Shown: positions 8,567-15,843 of the stretch, one piece after another | Numbering within the stretch: position 1 is the first letter of the stretch | Layout of the letters: each line of letters starts with the position of its first letter | Origin: Bryobacterales bacterium | GTDB taxonomy: Bacteria; Acidobacteriota; Terriglobia; Bryobacterales; UBA6623 | DNA length: 32,684 nucleotides | Assembly: GCA_022824585.1 (NCBI GenBank) | Contig: JAJDZN010000272.1 | Coordinates: 1 to 32,684, forward strand | Reading direction: 5' to 3' | Notes under the pieces: model-generated | The model's input: the letters and a program-made list of their open reading frames with translations, nothing else | Database searches by the model: none | Told to the model about the DNA's origin: nothing | Translations under genes and position numbers: made by a program

Positions 8567-9269
8567 GGTTTTCTTCGTCGAAGTAGAGCTGCGCGATCGA
8601 GAGGTGGTGCGGGCGCGTTATCTTGATATTGCGCTCGCTTCCGCGCAGCACGTACACGTCTTCGTTGATGTGCTCCACCAAGCTGGCCTCGTCCGTCGCT
8701 GTGAAACCGTCCTGGGTCGCTTGGCGGAAGGCGCGCTTGAGCAGGTCGACGGCGAAGACCTGAGGCGTCTGGACCAGCATGATGCGCTCGCGGGGCAGGG
8801 TGGCCCGCACGACCTTGAGGCTGATTTGCTTGACGGTCTCTTCGGCGGGCATGCCGAGAATCACGGCGCCTCGCCGGGCGGCTTCGTCCAGCGCCTGCTC
8901 GATCAGGCTCACCGGGACGAACGGGCGGACGCCGTCATGGACCGCTACGAACTGGATCCCGTCCGACACCTCGTCGAGGCAGTGCCGAACGGACTCCTGG
9001 CGGTTGCGCCCGCCTGCCAGCGCGCGCACGCGGGACGTCTTTGCAGTGTCTGCGAGCATCGCTTGCACGTCCGCTTCGCTGCCTTCCGGCACCGCGACCA
9101 AGATCTCCTTGATCCTCGGGACGGCTAGGAACTTGCGGATCGTCAGCGCGAGGATCGGTACGCCGCCCAGCTTCATGAACTGCTTGCGGTCGCTGCCGTA
9201 GTCCTTCGACAGGTCCTTGCCCATGCGCGTGCCGTGCCCGGCAGCCGGAAGGATGGCCGCGACGTCCAT
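8538..9269 (-). CDS. ispD: 2-C-methyl-D-erythritol 4-phosphate cytidylyltransferase
   Basis: Cytoplasmic MEP-pathway enzyme that joins CTP and methylerythritol 4-phosphate. The 243-residue protein has the nucleotide-binding ILPAAGHGTRMG loop at the N-terminus, KQFMKLGG with the conserved Lys, VHDGVRPFV in the middle, VQTPQVF, TDEASLVE, and GSERNIKITRPHH close to the end, all standard for IspD. An insertion-like DLSKDYGSDR follows the glycine loop. The start is ATG at 9269. Its end overlaps the start of ispF by 29 nt, so both are made from one message. This is a housekeeping gene pair unrelated to the flanking catabolic genes. Confidence 0.95.
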   Translation of the reverse strand: MDVAAILPAAGHGTRMGKDLSKDYGSDRKQFMKLGGVPILALTIRKFLAVPRIKEILVAVPEGSEADVQAMLADTAKTSRVRALAGGRNRQESVRHCLDEVSDGIQFVAVHDGVRPFVPVSLIEQALDEAARRGAVILGMPAEETVKQISLKVVRATLPRERIMLVQTPQVFAVDLLKRAFRQATQDGFTATDEASLVEHINEDVYVLRGSERNIKITRPHHLSIAQLYFDEENRESAPIPRC

Positions 9270-9355
9270 GACTGGGAACTACCTTGCGTGCTTGCGAGCG
9301 CGGGCGCTCCACGATGACGGCCTGGCCGCCGTTCCGCCGGAAGTGGCCGATCGGA

Positions 9356-10240
9356 TTACGAAGCCAGGGCCCGCTTGCAGTAATTGAAGCACTTCTCGAC
9401 TTCCTCTACGGTGTCGCCGCCCTTGTACTCGTACTCGATGTTAGCGGGGATGTCGTAGCCGTTGTCGCGCAGCAGGGCGAGCGTCTCGCGGATCGGGGTG
9501 TCGCCCTCTCCGAACGGCACGTTCTCGCCTTGGTCCCGCTTGCGGTCCTTGATGTGCAGCGTGACGATCTGCGCGTGGTGCCGCTTGATGTAGTCGATCG
9601 GGTCGAAGCCGGCGGCGATGAAGTGGCCGATGTCCAGATTGACCACGATGTGGCTGTTGCCCTTGGACGCGGCTGCGAAGTCGTCCGGCGTGGCGTACTC
9701 GTTTTCCCGGATGCGGGAATGGTTGTGCATGCCGACTTGCAGGCCGTAGCGCTGGGCGTGGGCATTGACGCGCCCGGCCACGCTGACCGTGCCGGACGCG
9801 GTGAGCGCCTTGGCGCCCATGGCCTTGGCCATCTCGAAGCCCCGGGCGATCTCTTTATCGGAGAAGTGGTCGCGGAAGCTGTAGTTGAACGAGTTCAGTT
9901 CGATCCCGGCCTCGTGGAAGCTCTCGCCGATCTCCTCGTAGTGGCTCAGCGGCGTCTCCAGGCGGAAGGCGCGCAGCTTCTCGCGATCCCTGCGGAGTTC
10001 GCGCAACGGCTCCGTGTGGCCGCTCCACAATTCGCAAGAGCCGATGCCGATTTGCTTCATCGCCGCGATCGCTTCGTCTAGGGGACGATCCCGGAAGCTG
10101 TAGCTCTGTGCGCCGATGGTCACCCCAGAGAACGTGGAATTGATCCTGTCGTGGGCGGTGAAGACACGAGCTCCAGCCAAGCCGGCACCCGCACCGAGCG
10201 CAATGCGGGTGAACTTCCTGCGTGTGAAACTAGATTGCAT
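9356..10240 (-). CDS. Tat-exported TIM-barrel sugar isomerase/epimerase-like protein
   Basis: AP-endonuclease-2/xylose isomerase-like TIM barrel of 294 residues with a twin-arginine signal at the N-terminus (TRRKFTRIALGAGAGLAGA), so it is probably exported folded with its metal. Candidate metal or substrate residues are the Glu in CELWSGH, the His residues in MHNHS, Asp and His in NLDIGHF, and His and Asp in LHIKDR. Exported relatives are often annotated as sugar phosphate isomerases, but an extracytoplasmic protein is more likely to act on free sugars or glycosides (inference). The start is ATG at 10240 with a strong AGGAG Shine-Dalgarno 5 nt upstream. It is transcribed away from the Cache/solute-binding gene with a 189-bp divergent spacer. 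Confidence 0.88.
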   Translation of the reverse strand: MQSSFTRRKFTRIALGAGAGLAGARVFTAHDRINSTFSGVTIGAQSYSFRDRPLDEAIAAMKQIGIGSCELWSGHTEPLRELRRDREKLRAFRLETPLSHYEEIGESFHEAGIELNSFNYSFRDHFSDKEIARGFEMAKAMGAKALTASGTVSVAGRVNAHAQRYGLQVGMHNHSRIRENEYATPDDFAAASKGNSHIVVNLDIGHFIAAGFDPIDYIKRHHAQIVTLHIKDRKRDQGENVPFGEGDTPIRETLALLRDNGYDIPANIEYEYKGGDTVEEVEKCFNYCKRALAS

Positions 10241-10393
10241 TCACTCTCCTCGAATAGCCATTGTTACACAGTGGCCGCTGACAGCCTCGGCGAGGCGTAT
10301 CATCGGCAATCGGGGACGCCGCGAGCGCCAAGTGTTCCCGCAAGAGCTAGTTGCGCCTCACCGAGGCCCCGCCGCTCGACGCGGCGCGAGAGA

Positions 10394-10421
10394 TTGACTC
10401 TCCAAACCAGCGTTTCATAAC
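10394..10421 (+). promoter_or_regulatory. Predicted promoter of the Cache/solute-binding fusion gene
   Basis: TTGACT (10394-10399, 5/6 match) is followed after 16 nt by CATAAC (10416-10421, 4/6). Initiation about 7 nt downstream falls at roughly 10428, two bases before the GTG start at 10430, and there is no Shine-Dalgarno site, so a leaderless transcript is predicted. A short GC hairpin (CGCCGC-TCGAC-GCGGCG, around 10369-10385) lies just upstream. Confidence 0.5.
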
Positions 10422-10429
10422 CTCGTAGG

Positions 10430-13400
10430 GTGACGCGAACAACCTGGTTCCTCCTGCTAGCCATTCTTGTACCGATTGCCGCTTTGCCCGCACGCGCCAG
10501 CGAGCCGGTCAGTTGCGCGGAGCACCAAATCAGCGCGAGCGCCGTCCGCACGACGAGCGACGTCCAGGCGTTCGTTCGGTGCGCGGCGGAGTACTTGGCT
10601 GAGCACGGCGCCGCCGAAGCCAGGCGAGCGTTCAATGAGGACGAGCGCTGGAAGCACGGCCCGATCTACCTGTTTGTCGAGCAGGTTGCGCCGTCCGCAG
10701 ATGAAGCGCTCGTCTACATTTACGCGCGCGATCCGTCCAGAGAAGGCGACGTCTGGGGCACCTATATCGACGCGTTTGGGACCGATTACTATTCCGAGTC
10801 CTTTCGCATGCTGGGACTTGTCGATTCCGGCTGGATGTATTACTGGAGCGGAAACCCGTCCTCGGGGACGCAACAGCCTAAGAGTTCGTATCTGGCCGAA
10901 GTGGACTGGGAAGGCCGGCGCGCCGCGGTCGGGGCTGGCATCTACGCTCCCGACCTGCCCGGCACCTGCAGCTCCGACGAAGTGAATGCGGCCGACTTGG
11001 CGGCCGCTCCGAGCGAGGCAAAGCTAGAGGCCTTCGTGCGCTGCGCCGCAGTGTTGCTGGAGGAGAAGGGCTACTTCGCCCGCGAGGAGCTCGAAACGAG
11101 CTCGCGCTGGCGGCACGGCTCCAACTACGTATTCGTTATGGACTTGGAGGGAAACCAAGTCCTGACCGGCAACGGCGTGCGGATCAACGGCAAGGCGCTG
11201 CACGAGTTCGGCGGCAAGAGCGATCCCATGGACCAATTCAGCGGGCGCGACATGGTCGCTGTGGGAGATGCGTTTGGCGAGGCCCTGATCTACTACCGGG
11301 GCCGCAATCCGAAGACAGGCGCCATCCAGCCCAAGGTCGGAATGCTAAAGCGCGTCGTCTCGCACGGCGTGCCACTCGTCTTGGGCGCGGGTTACGAGCT
11401 GGGCTCGGAACCGGCGGTCCGCGAACCCTCCTGCGACGAGAACCGCGTCACGGCTCGCGGGATCCGCACGCGGCGGGACCTTCAAGCGTTCGTACGGTGC
11501 GCGGCCGAGTACATTGAGCTGCACGGCGAGGAGGAGGCATACCGGGCCTTTCACAATGACGAGCGGTGGCGTCACGACGACGACCTCTACTACGTCTTTG
11601 TCAATTTCCTTGCGCCGACCCCCGAGCAGTTCATCTCGGGCACTGCGGTGTTCCCTCCAGAGCCCTTTCGGGAAGGAGCCTCGCGGGAGCTCGTGGATAA
11701 TTTCGGGACTGACTACTACTACGAGCTGCACCGCGTGTTGCGAGACGTGGATGAGGGATGGCTGCACTACGCCTTCACCAACTTCAGCGCGGGAAGATCA
11801 GAGCCGAAGAGCTCTTACGTCGTAGAGGTGGACTGGAACGGGCGCCGCGCTGCGGTCGGGGCCGGAATCTACCTCCACGACCTGCCTGGCACGTGCCCTA
11901 GCGGGGAAGCAGAAGTCAACGCGGCGGCGCTGGAGGCTGATCCAAACGAGCAGAGACTGAGGGACTTCGTTCGATGCGCGGCGTTCGAAGTCGAGTCCCA
12001 GGGGTACTTCGCCGGGGCCACGCTGGCACACGATCCGCGCTGGAAGGGCGATTCGATCTATGTGTTCGGCGTCGACGTGCACGGCAACACGCTGTTCTCG
12101 GGCGATCGCGGCAGCCGGTCCGGCATGCGCGCATCCGAGCTGAGCCCAGCCGGCGGCCAGGACAGGGTAAGCGTGGGCGACGCGTTCGGCGAAGCCTTGC
12201 TGCACTACACGGCCCGCAACCCCTCCACGAAGATGCCGGAACGCAAGGTGACGTTCGTCAAGCGGGTGATGGCACAGGGGCTACCGATCCTAGTCGGCGC
12301 CGGATACTATCCGGACTACCGCCCGGCCGCGGTTCTGCCTTCGGAAGGAGCCGATCCAGGCACAGGCGCCTCCGGCGGAGGCATGCAGGCCGCGGGGCGG
12401 GGCGACACTGCGACTCTGATCCAGTGGCAAGCGCCAACGACTCTCAACCCCTACCTCTCAAGGGGGACCAAGGACGCCGAGGCCGCCACGCTAGTGATCG
12501 AGCCGCTAGCCGAGTACGATCCGGACGGGATGTTGATTCCCGCGCTTGCGGCACGTATCCCCTCGGTCGCCAACGGCGGAATCCCACAGGACCGCACGAG
12601 CGTCACTTGGAGCCTCCGCGACGATGTGGTTTGGTCCGACGGCACGCCGTTCACCGCGCATGACGTGGTGTCTACTTGGCGGTACTGCACTGCCAGCAGC
12701 GTGGACTGCGCGCGCACCTCGCGCTTCGATCGCGTGGTGTCGGTCGAGGCGGTTGACGAGCGAACCGTAACCATCACGTTTGACGGCCCGGTCGCGTTCC
12801 CCTTCTCGCCGTTCGTTTCCATTCAGAGCCCGGTTCTCCAAGCATCCCAGTTTGCCGACTGCTTGGATGCGGGCGTAGCCTGCGGCGATGCGAATCGAAT
12901 TCCGCTCGGCACCGGTCCGTACATCGCGGCAGACTTCCGCGCAGGTGACTCCGTCCGCTACGAGTTCAATCCGCAGTACCGCGGCGCCGGAGTCGGGCAA
13001 CCGTACTTCCGGGAAATCGTCCTGCAGGGGGGAGGCGACGCGATTCAAGCGGCAAGGTCCGTTCTGGAGCTGGACGAGGCCGACTATGCTTGGAACCTCC
13101 AAGTCGAACCCGACACCTTGGCCGCGATCGCGGACGGCGGGAGCGGAGTTGTCGTCTCGGGATTCTCCACGAACGTCGAGCGGCTGCTTCTCAATCAAAC
13201 CAATCCGGATGCGGGCCTGGGCGGCCTCCGGTCCGAGTACGCGGACGGCACGAACCCTCACCCCTTCCTGACCGACCCGGTCGTAGGCCGGGCTCTGTCG
13301 CTGGCGATCGACCGCAGCGCGCTCGTGCGGATCGGCTACGGCGACCTCGGAGGCCGGCCCACGTGCAATGTCTGGCCGGTACCGGGCCAGGCGTCGAGAA

Positions 13401-14035
13401 ACAACGACGAGTGCCTGGTGCAGAACCTCGAATTGGCCAATTCGATTCTCGATGATGCCGGGATCGTGGACTCAGATGGAGATGGCGTAAGGGAACGCGA
13501 CGGAGTCCCGCTCAAGGTCCTGCTCCAGACCTCGACGAACGCCGTTCGCCAAGCCACCCAAGACCACATCAAGGCATGGTGGGCGGAAATCGGCGTGGAG
13601 GCCGAGCTGAAGCACATCAACGCGTCCGTGTTCTTCGGCGATGACCCCAACAGTCCCGACACGGCCGGGAAGTTCTATGCAGACGTCCAGATGTACACGA
13701 CAGGGGGCAGTAGCTCGGATGCGGAGGGCTATCTCGTATCGTGGACCTCAGGCGAGATCGCGCGAGCGGCCAACTCGTTCCGCGGCAGCAACTCGGAACG
13801 CTTTAGCTCTGATGAATTCGACCGCCTCCATCGCGAACTGAGAACTACCTTCGACCCGGACAAGCGCCAACAGATCACGATCGCCCTGAACGACTTGCTC
13901 GTACAAAGCTACGCGACCATCCCGCTGATCCACCGCGGATCCGTGGCGGCCTACGGGAATGACATCGAGGGCTTCCACGTGAATGGTTGGGACTCGGATC
14001 TCTGGAATATCGAGGCGTGGACCCGTCGCGAGTAG
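10430..14035 (+). CDS. Exported protein: four Cache-like modules fused to a family 5 solute-binding protein
   Basis: Exported protein of 1201 residues. A Sec signal (1-24, ending ARA) is followed by four Cache-like ligand-binding modules at about 30-180, 182-325, 335-490 and 494-632. Each has a FVRCAA helix motif (48, 202, 354, 513) and ends in a PK...GAGIY or GAGYY strand. Modules 1 and 3 resemble each other (FGTDYY, EVDW-GRRAAVGAGIY, DLPGTC), as do 2 and 4 (VGDAFGEAL, NP-T, VPLVLGAGY). A Gly-rich linker (about 638-660) leads to an SBP_bac_5 domain like peptide/nickel-binding proteins (LRDDVVWSDGTPFTAHDVV; ATIPLIHRG). Cache modules bind small ligands in sensors and SBP_bac_5 proteins feed ABC importers, but no permease or ATPase gene is nearby. 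It may capture or sense several ligands; its function is not known. The start is GTG at 10430 behind a promoter-like pair. Confidence 0.85.
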   Translation: MTRTTWFLLLAILVPIAALPARASEPVSCAEHQISASAVRTTSDVQAFVRCAAEYLAEHGAAEARRAFNEDERWKHGPIYLFVEQVAPSADEALVYIYARDPSREGDVWGTYIDAFGTDYYSESFRMLGLVDSGWMYYWSGNPSSGTQQPKSSYLAEVDWEGRRAAVGAGIYAPDLPGTCSSDEVNAADLAAAPSEAKLEAFVRCAAVLLEEKGYFAREELETSSRWRHGSNYVFVMDLEGNQVLTGNGVRINGKALHEFGGKSDPMDQFSGRDMVAVGDAFGEALIYYRGRNPKTGAIQPKVGMLKRVVSHGVPLVLGAGYELGSEPAVREPSCDENRVTARGIRTRRDLQAFVRCAAEYIELHGEEEAYRAFHNDERWRHDDDLYYVFVNFLAPTPEQFISGTAVFPPEPFREGASRELVDNFGTDYYYELHRVLRDVDEGWLHYAFTNFSAGRSEPKSSYVVEVDWNGRRAAVGAGIYLHDLPGTCPSGEAEVNAAALEADPNEQRLRDFVRCAAFEVESQGYFAGATLAHDPRWKGDSIYVFGVDVHGNTLFSGDRGSRSGMRASELSPAGGQDRVSVGDAFGEALLHYTARNPSTKMPERKVTFVKRVMAQGLPILVGAGYYPDYRPAAVLPSEGADPGTGASGGGMQAAGRGDTATLIQWQAPTTLNPYLSRGTKDAEAATLVIEPLAEYDPDGMLIPALAARIPSVANGGIPQDRTSVTWSLRDDVVWSDGTPFTAHDVVSTWRYCTASSVDCARTSRFDRVVSVEAVDERTVTITFDGPVAFPFSPFVSIQSPVLQASQFADCLDAGVACGDANRIPLGTGPYIAADFRAGDSVRYEFNPQYRGAGVGQPYFREIVLQGGGDAIQAARSVLELDEADYAWNLQVEPDTLAAIADGGSGVVVSGFSTNVERLLLNQTNPDAGLGGLRSEYADGTNPHPFLTDPVVGRALSLAIDRSALVRIGYGDLGGRPTCNVWPVPGQASRNNDECLVQNLELANSILDDAGIVDSDGDGVRERDGVPLKVLLQTSTNAVRQATQDHIKAWWAEIGVEAELKHINASVFFGDDPNSPDTAGKFYADVQMYTTGGSSSDAEGYLVSWTSGEIARAANSFRGSNSERFSSDEFDRLHRELRTTFDPDKRQQITIALNDLLVQSYATIPLIHRGSVAAYGNDIEGFHVNGWDSDLWNIEAWTRRE

Positions 14036-14150
14036 CGCAGCGCTCCCGGCGCACCGGACGGTGCAGCAATCAATGCCTCACGCCGCTCGGCATGGCGGAG
14101 CCCACGCAGTCATAGAGACCTCCGCGGCGGCCCTGCTGTAGAGTGGGCAG

Positions 14151-15011
14151 GTGGAAACTGCAAAGCACTTCAAGCTCTCGGTCTGCAACGAACTCTACGG
14201 CGACACCGATTTCGCAGATTCGTGCCGCTCGATGCGCCGCGCGGGATGGACCGGTATCGAGATTGCGCCGTTCACGTTGATGCAGGACGCGACAGGGCTG
14301 CCTGCCGAGCGTCGGCGCGAGGTTCGTGACATCATCGTCTCCGAGGGGCTCGGATTCGTTGGCTTGCACTGGCTTACGGTCGGTCCGGAGGGGTTGCATG
14401 TCACTACGCCAGACGAGACTGTGCGGCGACGCAGCTGGGAGTACGTGCGCGGGCTGGTCGAGCTTTGCGCCGACCTGCGCCCGGAGGGCTCTACGGGCGG
14501 CGTCATGGTGTTCGGCTCGCCGGTCCAGAGAAGGACCACAGGCGGGCTGACCCGAGCGCAGGCCGAGGCCAATTTCATCGAGGGCGTGCGCTCGATCGTC
14601 CCGGACCTTGAGGCATCTGGGGTGACCCTGTGTGTCGAGGCGCTGCCCACGGACCAGTGCGATGTCATCATCTCGCTGGATCGCGCAGCGGAAATCGTCG
14701 ATGAGATCGGCAGCGCCAGGGTCCAGACCATGTTCGATTCGCACAACGCGATCGAAGAGGAGCGGCCTCACGCAGAGCTGGTGTCCAAGCACTGGTCAAA
14801 GATCCGCCACATCCACGTCAACGAACTGGACGGCAGCTATCCGCGCAGAGGGGGCGGCTACGACTTCAAGCCGGTGCTGCAGGTGGCCGCGGACCGCGAC
14901 TTCGAAGGCTGGGTGTCCATGGAGGTGTTCGACTTCTCGCCCGGTGCGGAGAGGATAGTCACGGAGTCGATCGCCTACTTGAAGGACGAGATCGACCAGC
15001 TCCAGGGCTAG
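14151..15011 (+). CDS. TIM-barrel sugar phosphate isomerase/epimerase-like protein
   Basis: Cytoplasmic AP-endonuclease-2/xylose isomerase-like TIM barrel, 286 residues, with no signal peptide. Likely metal ligands are visible in order: Glu in LCVEALP, Asp and His in MFDSHN, His in HIHVNE, and Glu in VSMEVFDF near the C-terminus, the pattern of D-tagatose/D-psicose 3-epimerase and related enzymes. The reaction is probably epimerisation or isomerisation of a ketose or inositol-like compound; the substrate is unknown. The start is GTG at 14151. TAGAGT lies 6 nt upstream and no Shine-Dalgarno is seen, so a leaderless start is possible. It follows the Cache/solute-binding gene on the same strand after 115 bp and meets the gene for the secreted 160-residue protein tail to tail. 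Confidence 0.88.
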   Translation: METAKHFKLSVCNELYGDTDFADSCRSMRRAGWTGIEIAPFTLMQDATGLPAERRREVRDIIVSEGLGFVGLHWLTVGPEGLHVTTPDETVRRRSWEYVRGLVELCADLRPEGSTGGVMVFGSPVQRRTTGGLTRAQAEANFIEGVRSIVPDLEASGVTLCVEALPTDQCDVIISLDRAAEIVDEIGSARVQTMFDSHNAIEEERPHAELVSKHWSKIRHIHVNELDGSYPRRGGGYDFKPVLQVAADRDFEGWVSMEVFDFSPGAERIVTESIAYLKDEIDQLQG

Positions 15012-15045
15012 CCGCTAGTGCTGCACCTCCGAACAGGGCCCGGGC

Positions 15046-15528
15046 TCAGAAAACCGAGAATGTGAAGACGATATTCTGGCCGTCGGGCGTGATGCCGTAC
15101 TCGCCCGGGGCCAGGCTGGCGTTGATCCGGATCCGGATCACGCGACCCGCCACGCCCTCCAGGTTGAGAAAGTAAGGCTCGGCCACGACCTTTTTCTTCC
15201 TTTGGTAGAGGAGCTCGCGGCGGCCGTTCTTCACCTCGAACCCGAACAGGCTCAGGTTGCGGGGGTCGATCTGCTCCGAGTCGAACAAGAACTCCGGGGC
15301 CGCCAGCGGCGTGCGCACCGCGGCTGCCGGGCCGGCGATCCAGTAGCGCAGCTGGTTCTTCGTAGTCTCCTCCATGGCATCGACCCGCTCCAGCTCTCGG
15401 ATATCGCTGCCGTGGATCAAGTACGGGATGTCCGGCTTGGGCGGGTTGGGCAGGCCAAGCCTGTTGCGGTCGGCTTGGCCCGGCAGGGCCAAGGCGCTTA
15501 GGATCAAGAGCGTCGCTATGCGGGCCAT
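15046..15528 (-). CDS. Secreted protein of unknown function
   Basis: 160-residue exported protein with a short Sec signal (MARIATLLILSALALPGQA). The mature part has an IPYLIHGSDI segment, an Ala/Pro stretch, PLAAPEFLFDSEQIDP, a basic YQRKKKVVAEPY segment, and ends in a beta-rich RIRINASLAPGEYGITPDGQ. I associate this layout with hypothetical proteins of Acidobacteriota but know no function. The frame stays open upstream to 16533, but that part is antisense to the GMC gene and lacks its codon pattern; the ATG at 15528, directly followed by the signal peptide, is the real start. It is convergent with the TIM-barrel gene and divergent from the GMC gene. Confidence 0.75.
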   Translation of the reverse strand: MARIATLLILSALALPGQADRNRLGLPNPPKPDIPYLIHGSDIRELERVDAMEETTKNQLRYWIAGPAAAVRTPLAAPEFLFDSEQIDPRNLSLFGFEVKNGRRELLYQRKKKVVAEPYFLNLEGVAGRVIRIRINASLAPGEYGITPDGQNIVFTFSVF

Positions 15529-15843
15529 ACGGCACCAGAGTAACCGACCTTGGGCCGGCTGTCGAACCGATCGCGGGCATCGCCTCGATCCTCTTGCCAT
15601 GCCCTCGATCCGAGGATCGTGCGCGGCTCGCCCTGAGTCTGTCTTGGCCAATACCCGAATGCCATCGCTCAGCCAGGCCGAGCAAGAGACCCGGAGGATC
15701 CGGAACTTGGACCGACCTCGGCAAGGCGCTGTAAAATCGTGATTCCGCGATTGCAGCGTCGCCCAGGCTCGCCGCCCGCGCCAGTGGGCTCGCGAGTTGC
15801 GAAGCGCCGGCACGACGCTGCAGTCTGCGCGCGGGAATTCTGA
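15529..15843. promoter_or_regulatory. Divergent control region with an operator-like palindrome
   Basis: This 315-bp spacer separates the secreted-protein gene (minus) from the GMC gene (plus). It contains the palindrome CGATCC-GA-GGATCG (15606-15619). The 9-mer CCTCGATCC occurs at 15583-15591 and again at 15603-15611, exactly 20 bp apart. A -10-like TAAAAT (15732-15737) faces the GMC gene about 105 bp before its start. In the GMC frame a GTG at 15739 opens 34 codons ending with the TGA that touches the GMC GTG; this could be a leader peptide but may be chance. Confidence 0.3.
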
